In this document: piece after piece, positions 9,836 to 17,430 of the stretch
Layout of the letters: each line of letters opens with the position of its first letter
Position numbering within the stretch: position 1 is the stretch's first letter
Assembly (NCBI GenBank): GCA_019973155.2
Contig: BPQB01000186.1
Span: 1-17,430 of the forward strand
Direction: 5' to 3'
Source of the DNA: Phanerochaete sordida
Taxonomy: Eukaryota; Basidiomycota; Agaricomycetes; Polyporales; Phanerochaetaceae
Length of the DNA stretch: 17,430 nucleotides
The notes under the pieces: generated by a model
What the model was told of the DNA's origin: nothing
Seen by the model: the letters and a program-made list of their open reading frames with translations, nothing else
Databases searched by the model: none
Made by a program: the position numbers and the translations under genes

Positions 9836-10537
9836 CTATCTCGCGGAGGTGCGTACTGCGGTACGGTTTGCAGCGACCGGTTGAGCAACGCTGCTGGTGC
9901 ACTGAACTAGGTGGTGCTTTCTTCGCGTCCGCGCTTGCGCCTGGACATACTGAGGCAGGGGAAGGGGACGATTGACGAGGGCAGCGGGGGAAGGAGAGGC
10001 TTGAAAAAAAATGCGTCGATGGAGTCGCTGGAGTTGATGTGTCTAGCTACAGAAGTCAAGTCAGCTACTGAAGAGAACGAAGGCCTCTTGGTGAGACAGC
10101 TCACCAAATTCCTCGCCATTTGTTGTCGGACTGCCCGACGGCCCAGACTCGTGCGGCCCATTAGCACTGTGTGAGAGAGGTGGACGTCAGTACCAGCAGG
10201 AGGTGCGATACCGACCAAACCAGGGCGAGTGGTGAACGGTGAACGAGGGACTGTTGAACGTGTTCGGACTTCTTGGGGCTGAGTTCAAAATCACCTTCCA
10301 GTTTGGGGCGCTGTGGCTGAAGCAGTACGAAGACGAGCTCAGGCTTATATGCCACGAGAATGCTATACTACACCGGACTGCGCAGTCGAAAAGGCCAGGT
10401 GTTGCGTTTTGATATCCTTGTACAAGCCGTGGAGCGGCAAATGCCAAATCGAACGTGAAATTCAAGCCAAAGGGCGTGGTAAGTTAGCCTTTCACACCTG
10501 CTCAGACGACGAACGTGAACAGGCGCACCGTGCATGA
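9836..10537. other. Region upstream of the KDZ gene; small uncertain ORFs
   Basis: On the minus strand a short ORF at 9907-9948 encodes MSRRKRGREESTT. It looks like the basic N-terminus many KDZ proteins have, but it ends in TAG and is out of frame with the exon starting at 9835. On the plus strand a 51-codon ORF (10019-10174) begins MESLELMCLATEVKSA, and an open stretch near 10233-10410 reads GLLGAEFKITFQFGALW. None is recognisable, and I cannot splice them into a convincing gene. Confidence 0.35.
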
Positions 10538-10687
10538 GTACCAGAGCGTATTGAACACTTTAAAAGTGTACCATACAGCTCATTTGAGCCTGAGAAACAG
10601 TTTACAGGTCTCAGAAGGGACCCGCATAGTGTGACGGCGCTGAACGAACCTCGATCGAGTTCGACGTACTTGGTGCAACCGCCACAC

Positions 10688-10924
10688 ATGACCGTGAGTC
10701 TGTATCCTCATGGTCTACCGGAGCCCTTCGCACTACACATGGAGCACAACGAGAGTTGCATTATAGTGGGATTTTATAGTACAGGCTACCGGAGAACACT
10801 GACACAACATGGTACTGTGTACATACATACTGTGTTGCCTCCAGTGCAGGAACAAACATGGCGGGAGCAGCTTGAGGTTATTAACCATGCTGCTGGCATG
10901 CAAGAGCGGCTGAAAGAGACATGA
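10688..10924 (+). CDS. Small unrecognised ORF or exon
   Basis: From the first ATG this is 78 codons (MTVSLYPHGLPEPF...GMQERLKET). The frame is open further upstream to 10538, giving about 129 codons of protein-like composition, so it could be the last exon of a gene whose 5' part I cannot place. No family motif is seen. The opposite-strand ORF at 10786-10992 is low-complexity and Cys/Ser-rich and looks like a shadow. Confidence 0.3.
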   Translation: MTVSLYPHGLPEPFALHMEHNESCIIVGFYSTGYRRTLTQHGTVYIHTVLPPVQEQTWREQLEVINHAAGMQERLKET

Positions 10925-12084
10925 TAGAGCATATTAATCCTTACGAGCCATCCCGCCCGGAGCGCCACTACGCTGTGTGTTGGTACGGCCATGTACGTAG
11001 AAGTTGTGAATCTGAACTCGCTCTAGCATGCACACTTACTGTGCTTCAGATGCTGGGTATGGCTTTGGGCCAGATAATGACAGGAAAAACAAGGACAAAA
11101 ACTCAATTGATTGCAACGGACTGTGGCATGTCCTCCTAATATTTGTGGGACAGCTCGTACATGTTCGACGTCTCATAAATTTGTAGTACCATGTACGGAG
11201 ACTTCGGAGCGCCCAAAACACTTGGTGACAGCCATCACACATGGAGTTTCTACCAGATGAGCTGGCAGGTATTTCAGACACTTTAATGTTATTGGTTTTG
11301 AGCGTTCTGCGTATGGTGCCTGAGCACTCGTCATGGCAATAGTGCTGTAGAATTTTGAAGACACCCGCTGAGACTTCCCTTTTATAGGCAAACATACCTT
11401 ATATGGTCAGGCGCTACACTTTGTCGGAAACCAATGTTCGTGCTCCAGCACAACGGTTCCACGGCGGACACACTTCGCAATTTTATTTGGTTTACTACAC
11501 ATCCAGTACTACAACTTTTGTAGTTTGTACAGCTACAGAAACTATGACTTTCTCACTCACCATGGACACGGACAGCGCTCCGGCTGAGCGTAGCGTGATA
11601 CTAGCCATCAGCCGAGGGGACCATGAAGTTTGGAGGGAATCGAACGTATGCGTTGCTCATCGTCACGAACAGCGTTGAGAGGACCAAGCACGATGAGCGC
11701 GCGCCCGTGAACGACGAGGGCGGCGTCACTGACGCCCGAGCACCGTCAATCAAGAAAGCGTACGGTATGGCCTCGTGTGGGCAAGGAAGTGTGGTCGATA
11801 TTTGGCGTTGTGGAGATAGAGCGAGCCCAATGTCACGCATGCACATGGTAGCACACTCAATAGGCATATATTCGGCAGACAATTTACAAGGTATAGGCGT
11901 AATCGGTATGGCCAGCTACGTATCAAGACAGCGGGATCTGCGGAGCACAGCACGACGAGACAGGAGACAGCAGTACATGATTTGGGATGCAACAATTTAC
12001 CGAAACGGAGCAGCGCGCGACGCAAAACAATACGAGAAGTACAAATCAAGGCTGAGCGATGCCACGCCCGCGCCGTCGCTCGGC
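10925..12084. other. No recognised gene
   Basis: Mixed-composition DNA with only short ORFs. One at 11562-11678 (+) starts in a good context (CACCATGG) and encodes 38 residues beginning MDTDSAPAERSVILA; it may be a first exon, but no downstream exon is evident. A 203-codon plus ORF at 11623-12234 runs antisense into the last exon of the viroplasmin-domain gene and is probably spurious. Confidence 0.4.
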
Positions 12085-13557
12085 CTAGAAGCGAGCACGG
12101 TTGTGAGCCGCCCAGAAGCGCTCGGCCTGCTCGCCGTCGTTGAAGCAGCAGCCGACGCAATAGGGATTGTCGCCGAAACCCGCCTCGTAAGACTCCCTGC
12201 CGCCATCGCACAATGGCCGTGTCAGCGTGGGTAACAGCCACGAAAAGGGCAGACGTACCGACTGAAATAGATACCGGGGATCTCGCCCCTGATAACGACC
12301 CAGTGGCGGTCGTCGCGCTCAGCGTCGGTGGCAGCGTCATCGACGGCGGTATACTGGCTAGGCGCGGGAGTGTCGTCGATGCTCTCGTACCCGCCGGCTG
12401 ACCCGGTGTCCGAGGCAGTGTCTTCGATGGTGACAGTCGAGACAGCGCGGGGGGCGGCAGTGTCGTCGACGAAGAAGTGATCCCCAGCGAACGTGGGCCT
12501 GACAGACGGTGGGGACGGGAGCTGCGTGGGGAGATCGTTCGAGCACTCCCTGTTGTGGCAGGCGACGCGCTCAGCGAGCTCCTTCTCGGTGACGATGCGG
12601 GGCAGGATGGACGCGAAGTGGATGCGGTTGTTAATGGAGCCGTCGAACCAGCCGTCAAACCAGTAACGGATGGCGGTGTCGGTGGTGCTGAACTTCTTCC
12701 ACCCGTTTCTGGAGACGCCGATGGTGAGCTTGGTGGCGAGGCCGCTGGGCAGAGAATGAGTCAGACGGCGCAGCGAGAAAGGCAACGGCGGCGTACCAGT
12801 TCTTAATGTCACAGACGATGACGCCGGGGCCCTCCTCGGGGTCCTGGCCGTAGGAGACGATGTACATCTCGCTGTCAGTCCCGATGCGCTCAGGGCGAGG
12901 ATCGAAGATCGTCCATTCGTTGTTGGCGACGAAGCCCGTCTTGCGCATGTGCTCCGCCTTGACGGGGTCGAATTGAGGAGAGCCGGCGGATAGAAAGTGT
13001 CTGGTGGTCTCGGTGGGGACGTACGCAGGGACGGGCTTGCGTCCGGACTTCGCACTGTCCATTTAGTCAGCTCAATGGCAAGGAAAGAACACCAACAGCC
13101 TACTTGATGCGAACAGTCTTGAAGGCGGACCCGAGAGAGTTCCTCTTGTCGTCGGAGTCTTCGATCTCGATGACCTCCTTGGAGGCATTGGCCTTTTTGG
13201 CGGGGCGGCCGTTGGGGCGGACGGGCTTGCCAGCGGCGGGCTTCGTCTCCGTAGCGGGCTTCGTCTCCGTAGCGGGCTTCGTCTCGGCGGCAGCCTTTGT
13301 CTCGGTGGCGAACGCAGCAGCGGGCTGGGGGCGAGAGGAAGCCAGCGTCGACATCGCAAGCGGGTTGTTCACAGTGGGAGGAGTGCCGGCAGCGTAGGCA
13401 GCGCCAGTGTTGGCGCTGAATTCGGCGAAGATGGCGGAGGGGGGGGCAGGTCGTAGAGGGTGGCTTGAGACTCCACTGAGATGTTGTGGACGGGGCAGGC
13501 GACACGGCAGGTGCAGTCGGAGAGGCAGTCACCGTCGAAATGGGTGGGGACCTTCAT
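12085..13557 (-). CDS. RNase H1 N-terminal (viroplasmin-like) domain protein with AT-hook-like and SIM-like motifs
   Basis: Four exons: 13104-13557, 12797-13054, 12259-12744, 12085-12196. Introns are 49, 52 and 62 bp with GT-AG ends and CTGAC-type branch points. The product is about 436 residues. It begins MKVPTHFDG with a Cys cluster (C11, C15, C17, C21), then three ETKPAT-type repeats (about 92-109), an AT-hook-like VRPNGRPAKK (113-122), and VIEIEDSDD (129-137), which matches a SUMO-interaction motif. A conserved-looking middle (WTIFDPRPERIGTDSEMYIV) follows. The C-terminus, WVVIRGEIPGIYFS ... GEQAERFW, fits the RNase H1 N-terminal domain, which binds RNA/DNA hybrids or dsRNA. The catalytic RNase H domain is absent. 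The first exon is one base short: the C8 run at 13439-13446 should be C9 to keep frame, so this is either a sequencing error or a disabling mutation. Confidence 0.75.
13236..13289 (-). repeat. Three 18-bp coding tandem repeats
   Basis: An 18-bp unit (plus strand GCGGGCTTCGTCTCCGTA) occurs at 13236-13253 and 13254-13271, with a third diverged unit at 13272-13289. It encodes ETKPAT-like hexapeptides in the viroplasmin-domain protein. Length variation between strains would be expected. Confidence 0.8.
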
Positions 13558-13595
13558 TGCGGTTGGGGAGAAAGGCGTTGTGGGGGCAAAGGGAA

Positions 13596-13613
13596 TGACG
13601 TGAGGTTAATATA
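13596..13613 (-). promoter_or_regulatory. Core promoter of the viroplasmin-domain gene
   Basis: The minus strand reads TATATT (plus 13608-13613) about 51 bp upstream of the ATG at 13557. A CRE/ATF-like TCACGTCA (plus 13596-13603) lies just downstream of it. The 231-bp gap to the plus-strand start at 13789 would serve as a shared divergent promoter; it also holds a T8 run near 13707-13714. Confidence 0.4.
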
Positions 13614-13846
13614 GCTCGCCAGGATTAAAGTTTGTGTTCTTGCTGGAGAGGCAGCCGTCCTCCCTTCTTCGTCGAGCACGTACGCCTGGAGATCACGGTC
13701 GCGTGGCCTTTTTTTTCAAGGTCTTAAATGGGCAGGGGCTTGTCTCGTCTGTTTTCCTGAAGCCACTTGTCAGCACATTGCACAACTCATGGCCGACACG
13801 CACCCCGAGCCCTTCGGTGACACCACCGCGGCAGCCACCAGACCAT

Positions 13847-13905
13847 GTAGCTCTTTTATAAAACGTGACTACTATACTAATAAATTGTTTAGCAAAAAAC
13901 GCTAC
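13847..13905. repeat. 59-bp imperfect palindrome, left end of the insertion
   Basis: Begins GTAGCTCTTTTATAAAACG and ends GCAAAAAACGCTAC, with ACTACTATACTA at its centre. It matches the palindrome at 16666-16723 in both orientations, as expected for near-palindromes: centre and right arm match best in direct orientation, both arms match in inverted orientation. Confidence 0.7.
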
Positions 13906-14835
13906 AAGCCCTAGTTGGCAATATAACGCATTTTCCGGGCATTTACAGGGGTATGTTTTTAAAAGGGACTGTTTCCGGCGCCTATTTTTGAAACTGTCTG
14001 GAAAGCTGCGCAGCTTAACGGAAAGACATATTCCAAAAGGAGACAGCCCAAAAATAAACAGGGGAGGAGTTATTCACAAAAGAACGGCGGGGAGCCGAGT
14101 CTTTGGGGCTTTAGTGCAGCCTCCCGGTGCCGCCATCAGCGCATCAGCGCCACAAAGGAGACCCTGACCGGGCCAACCGGATACCTGTCCGGGAAGCGCC
14201 CAATGCGGTCATGGGCATCAATTTCGCTTCTGGGGGCCATTTCTGCTGCTTCCCCTTGCTCCCCTGGCTTCCTGGGGCCTCTACACTATGTAGATTACTG
14301 TTTACTATGTATGTATAGTATAGAGGGAAGACAGGGACCCAATTGAACCGCTCCGGAATATAATAATTGATTGATTGTATTTGATTTCGATTTTTCTGGG
14401 CCTGAAAGCGGCCTGCAACCCTTTCCACCGGTTCTGAACCCTTTTCAGCTATGCCAAAGGGTTATGTAACCCTTAAAGAAGCTAGACGAGAGCTTTGGGG
14501 GCCTAGGGGTGGCAGGGAAGTGGTAGGGGACCTGCGAGGATCTGCCAAAAAAAGGTGTGAATATCGTGGGGCAAACACCTGGATCCTCATTGCATAAGGT
14601 GTATAAGCTGCCCTGTATACTTGCTTTTGCATCCCTCGCCTTCGTTCCCATGCGATCCTCAAGATCTGGTCGTTTCCCACGGGCGCTTTTTGGCTGATTT
14701 CGACGAAATCGCCCAGATCGCAGCGCAACCGTTGAGAATGGTGCGGGCGCTATATCTCAGATCGATTCGCAGCCCATGAAAACGGGGGAGTACAGATTTG
14801 TAAGTAAATCAGTGGAGAATCGGTGGTAATACATA
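13906..14835. other. Interior of the insertion, left part; no gene
   Basis: About 930 bp with no supported coding sequence. It includes a small exact hairpin, AAGGGTT-ATGT-AACCCTT (14457-14474), and runs of AACCCTT-like sequence nearby. Short ORFs on both strands lack family features. Confidence 0.5.
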
Positions 14836-15677
14836 CAGTGGCTGCAAAAAATAATGCAATTCATGTTTGGGGCTAAAACCAATACATTATTTTGGCGCAT
14901 TCTGCTTATTATTTAGCAGCCACAATAATTGTGAGTGGTAGTGTGATGCTAATGGTATGATATGGGGATTCTATCAAGTGTGTTAAAAATCAAACACTTG
15001 AATATTTGGTCATTTGCTATTGGGCTCATAAACTGTGATGAAGGACTTCTAAAATTTCCGTTATATTTGTATGCATAGCTAACTACCCATACAATCTGCA
15101 TGCATAGAATTTTCCTTGTATTCATAATATATATGCAGCAATGCATTGTTTTACACATTGCAGAAATAAGCACATTTCTCAATATATTCTCAATAGCTGT
15201 AAATTACATAAATTCTTTGCACACTGGCATAATATGGCTCAAGAGATCCATTTGTAACAGTGTACAGCTCAGCAGGTTATAATAAGTAATAATGATGACT
15301 CTGCAATGATAATGAAATTTGCAACTGTTGGGTGGCAGAGTAATGAGCAAATTACTCATGCTGCAGTGGTGTAATTGATATTTCGTCCGAACGCAAGTTA
15401 GTGCGGATAATACTGTACATGATCAAATTCTTTGGTCATTTCTGAGGCTCATCATTGACTGCTACAGCTAATATATGTAAATTGAGATTTGCATCTTTTA
15501 TTGCAATTTAACTGCTAAAGGAGGCCAGCTTGAATTTTGTAAAAATGGGTCAATATAGCTAGAAGGATGTGTAACATTGATAACAGTCCACTGCCATAAA
15601 TATGTGCTCTATTTATGCTTAAATAAATATTTTATGAAGCCCTTTGAAGTGAATTGCGTTATTTTTTGCAGCCACTG
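14836..15677. mobile_element. 842-bp non-autonomous Tc1/mariner-like element (MITE-like), nested
   Basis: TIRs begin CAGTGGCTGCAAAAAATAA. The left end (14836-14863) and the reverse complement of the right end (15650-15677) match at 27 of 28 positions, with a single T/C difference. TA dinucleotides flank both ends (14834-14835 and 15678-15679), the target-duplication signature of the IS630-Tc1-mariner group, whose TIRs often start CAGTG. The interior is strongly AT-rich and has no transposase-length ORF, so it would be mobilised in trans. A further TIR-like fragment (TTATTATTTAGCAGCCAC, 14906-14923) lies inside the left end, inverted relative to the left TIR. Confidence 0.85.
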
Positions 15678-16665
15678 TAGCAGGAATCGATCCAATACTG
15701 TGTGGATCCTTCTGGGTAGCTGCATATATGGTGTTTTTGGCCCAAAGTGCCCAAAAATGCGCATTCAAGAGCCAGAAACATGATATCCCCACTACCCTAC
15801 AGCTCCGAGACGTTAGATATAGTATTATACGGCTCCAACACACATTATGACGCAGCCCCAGCAAGATTGGACCGCTGTGGCAGCTGCAGGAGCCTGGGGA
15901 ATGCCCCCTGAACGCGATTTTGGAGGGTTTTGACCCCCTGTATAGATTCCCCTACGTGTTTCACGCGTCAAAACAGCTTTCCCATGGTACCACATACCAA
16001 TGACACGTAAACGACGCGTCCGACGTGTCAGGGACGCGATGGGGAAGGTATGGGAGCCCCTGTCCCTGGCGCATTAATTCGCCTAAATCCGAGTATAATT
16101 CCCAGGATATTGCTGGGCCCTAAGATCGACCTGGGGCTCTGCATATGGGTTTGCCCCATGCCATAGTACCTATACGACACTCTGTACCGTGCCCACACCC
16201 CATTGAAGGCCCAAGAGTGCCCCAGTGCACGCATTTGAAATTCGTCGAAATTCCAATTAATTCCGTAATATATTTGCATCCCCTGGGGCGCCCCCACAGA
16301 TGAGGATTAGTACTAAAATACCTCCTAGCTACGGTATCTACCACTTTTCCCCGTGCTCCAACCTCTAGCTGGAGCAGGGGAGCAGCTGGAATACCCCTGC
16401 CAGCCAAATTGTCGCTTATGGCGCTTATTTCCGTTTTGGGCAGGTGCCCAGCTTGGTGGTGCTAGGGCGCCAAATGCTTTCATCGCCGGCTCCCGGCGGG
16501 TATTTTGCGAATAGCGGGCTCAGTTTTGATCGGGAGGGGTCCCTGTCAATGAGAGATATGATATTTTCTATGTTCTCTACAACTTTGGTTTTCTGACATA
16601 TGATCCCGGAAAAACATATGCCTTTTTAAAAAGAAGTCCCTCCCCTTTTGGCCCACATACCCCTG
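15678..16665. other. Interior of the insertion, right part; no gene
   Basis: About 990 bp without a supported gene. It contains ACGCGT at 15963-15968 and 16014-16019 among several ACGTGT/ACACGT variants, and homopurine/homopyrimidine patches. ORFs here are short and unremarkable. Confidence 0.5.
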
Positions 16666-16723
16666 GTAGCGTTTTTTGCAAAACGACTTACTACTATACT
16701 AGCTGCTTTTACAAAAACGCTAC
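16666..16723. repeat. 58-bp imperfect palindrome, right end of the insertion
   Basis: Begins GTAGCGTTTTTTGCAAAACG and ends ACAAAAACGCTAC. The 11-bp arms GTAGCGTTTTT/AAAAACGCTAC are exact. The centre is TACTACTATACTA, as in the left-end copy. It lies directly against resumed coding sequence. Confidence 0.75.
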
Positions 16724-16757
16724 ATGGACAGCTGCGGCAGCGCCTGACACCTCAAGC

Positions 16758-16809
16758 GCCCCCGACGCGTCCAGAAGTGCCCTGACGCGTGCCCCCGATG
16801 CGTCCAGAA
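16758..16809 (+). repeat. Two copies of a 19-bp motif with 33-bp period, in frame
   Basis: GCCCCCGAYGCGTCCAGAA occurs at 16758-16776 and 16791-16809. The 33-bp period equals 11 codons and encodes the repeated peptide APDASR in the frame that joins to the 5' exon at 13789, which supports that frame as coding. Confidence 0.65.
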
Positions 16810-17315
16810 ACGGGGATGCACTGCATGACTCTGCTGGCGGGTGAGCCTCCGAACGAGACGACCGACAACTACACGTGCCTTGCCATTCACGTGGGTGAGA
16901 GCATTGATGCCGAACTGTCGACATTCGGGACCTTCGACCTGGTCGTGTTTGAGAAGAACGTGGTCGGTCATTTCTTGGAGTTCGTGCAGTCTACGTCCGG
17001 TGAGTATCTCGATAACCAATCCGACAAGCTGACTGAGACGTACCTGAAGAGCAAACACGACTTTCGGCCGCCCAAAGGGTAGCTACGATCGCGAACCCGC
17101 TGCCCACCTGTGTTCAGATCGTTGACCCTTACGAGTCTGAACGCCAAGACAATGCGAAGCAGGCCGCAGCTGAGGAGAATAGTAAGCGGAAGGATCAGAA
17201 GAAGGACAAGGACAAGAAGAAGAAGAAAAAGCGCACCTTGGCGAGTGGGGAAGAGGTTGAGGGCCTAGCGGAGCCTGCCACCACGACCACCTCCAGCCCA
17301 GAATAGTGAAGGACA

Positions 17316-17377
17316 GGGGTAGGGGTAACCCGCAGGGGTCACGGGTAAGGGTACTGGGGGGTAGGGGCACGGGTAGG
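17316..17377 (+). repeat. G-rich degenerate GGGTA repeat tract
   Basis: Ten bases after the stop codon begins a tract of GGGG(TA), GGGTA and GGGGGG blocks on the plus strand, with more than four G-runs of three or more, so a G-quadruplex is possible. It is followed by CATACCCCTGGT (17393-17404), which also occurs at 16656-16667. Confidence 0.6.
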
Positions 17378-17430
17378 AGCATAAAAACCCGCCATACCCC
17401 TGGTGTACCCTTCACCAAAGAATATTCTCT

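Larger units (their letters stand above)
13848..16722. mobile_element. 2,875-bp non-autonomous element with palindromic ends and CATG target duplication
   Basis: The insert starts TAGC and ends GCTA and is flanked on both sides by CATG (13844-13847 and 16723-16726). The outer TIRs match imperfectly over 18 bp (TAGCTCTTTTATAAAACG against TAGCGTTTTTGTAAAAGC). Subterminal inverted repeats are exact and nearly symmetric: GCAAAAAACGCTAC (13892-13905) with its complement (16666-16679); CAGGGGTATGT (13946-13956) with its complement (16655-16665); TTTTCCGGG (13931-13939) with its complement (16605-16613). There is no transposase-like ORF. The superfamily is unassigned; a 4-bp CATG duplication and fold-back ends do not match a family I can name with confidence. 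Confidence 0.7.
13789..17306 (+). pseudogene. Unrecognised host gene split by a 2.9-kb insertion
   Basis: The gene starts at ATG 13789 (MADTHPEPFGDTTAAATRP) and is broken after the CATG at 13844-13847. It resumes at 16727: removing one CATG copy rejoins the frame as ...TRPW then TAAAAPDTSSAPDASR. Downstream I propose introns at 16841-16901 (weak GAG-AG acceptor) and 17000-17049 (GTGAGT donor, GCTGACT branch, AAG acceptor). The last part reads FDLVVFEKNVVGHFLEFVQ, then NPLPTCVQIVDPYESERQDN, a Lys/Asp-rich tail (KKDKDKKKKKKR) and TAG at 17304-17306. The two introns and the CATG junction keep one continuous frame, which is the main support. The family is unknown to me; the basic tail suggests nucleic-acid or nucleolar association. 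If the first intron is not used, an ORF from ATG 16798 could make a truncated 152-residue product. Confidence 0.6.

Noticed and set aside
11623..12234. 203-codon plus-strand ORF
   Set aside because: Its 3' part is antisense to the last viroplasmin-domain exon, and it shows no family motif; treated as spurious.
11750..12658. 302-codon minus ORF rich in Ser/Thr/Arg
   Set aside because: It overlaps the viroplasmin-domain gene in another frame; composition is typical of an out-of-frame GC-rich shadow.
12222..13532. 436-codon uninterrupted minus ORF
   Set aside because: Only its 3' part (12259-12744) is the real frame. The 5' part reads through introns in the wrong frame; the spliced four-exon model fits better.
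14949..15182. ORFs inside the 842-bp element as a transposase remnant
   Set aside because: They are short and AT-driven, with no DDE/D motif or helix-turn-helix that I can see.
16720..17058. 112-codon minus ORF
   Set aside because: It is antisense to the split host gene, whose plus frame joins across two introns and the CATG junction.

Overview
The window looks like a TE-rich stretch of a filamentous basidiomycete genome, probably Agaricomycetes. The evidence is dense 46-62 bp GT-AG introns, GC-rich coding DNA set in AT-rich intergenic DNA, a KDZ-family transposase with its CxC2-like cysteine cluster, and a Ty3/gypsy retrotransposon. No bacterial-style gene organisation, tRNA, rRNA or CRISPR was seen.

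Region 1 (1-about 6020, minus strand) is a Ty3/gypsy retroelement running off the left edge. Pol (protease, RT, RNase H, integrase) is open for more than 1,000 codons. It sits in the -1 frame relative to gag, which ends at 3223. Upstream of gag is an unrecognised ORF of 221 codons (about 240 if one extra G is discounted) with its own TATA box and a pair of 18-bp repeats further upstream. LTR limits cannot be fixed because the other LTR is outside the window.

Region 2 (6642-9835, minus) is a KDZ transposase gene that I rebuilt as ten exons and nine introns. Relative to its family it carries two Trp-to-stop codons and two 1-nt deletions, so it is a recent pseudogene. The stretch from 9836 to about 12084 has only small uncertain ORFs.

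Region 3 (12085-13557, minus) is a four-exon host-like gene. Its product ends in an RNase H1 N-terminal (viroplasmin-like) domain and carries an AT-hook-like motif and a SUMO-interaction-like motif. One C8 homopolymer breaks its first exon.

Region 4 (13789-17306, plus) is the most interesting part. A gene divergent from the viroplasmin gene begins at 13789 and is interrupted after 59 nt. It resumes in frame at 16727 once one copy of a 4-bp CATG duplication is removed. The 2,875-bp insert (13848-16722) starts TAGC and ends GCTA, has 58-bp palindromic ends and further subterminal inverted repeats, and has no recognisable transposase. Nested inside it is an 842-bp AT-rich Tc1/mariner-like element (14836-15677) with 28-bp TIRs and TA duplications. 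The order of events is readable: host gene, then the palindrome-ended element, then the TA-type element. The window ends in a G-rich repeat tract.
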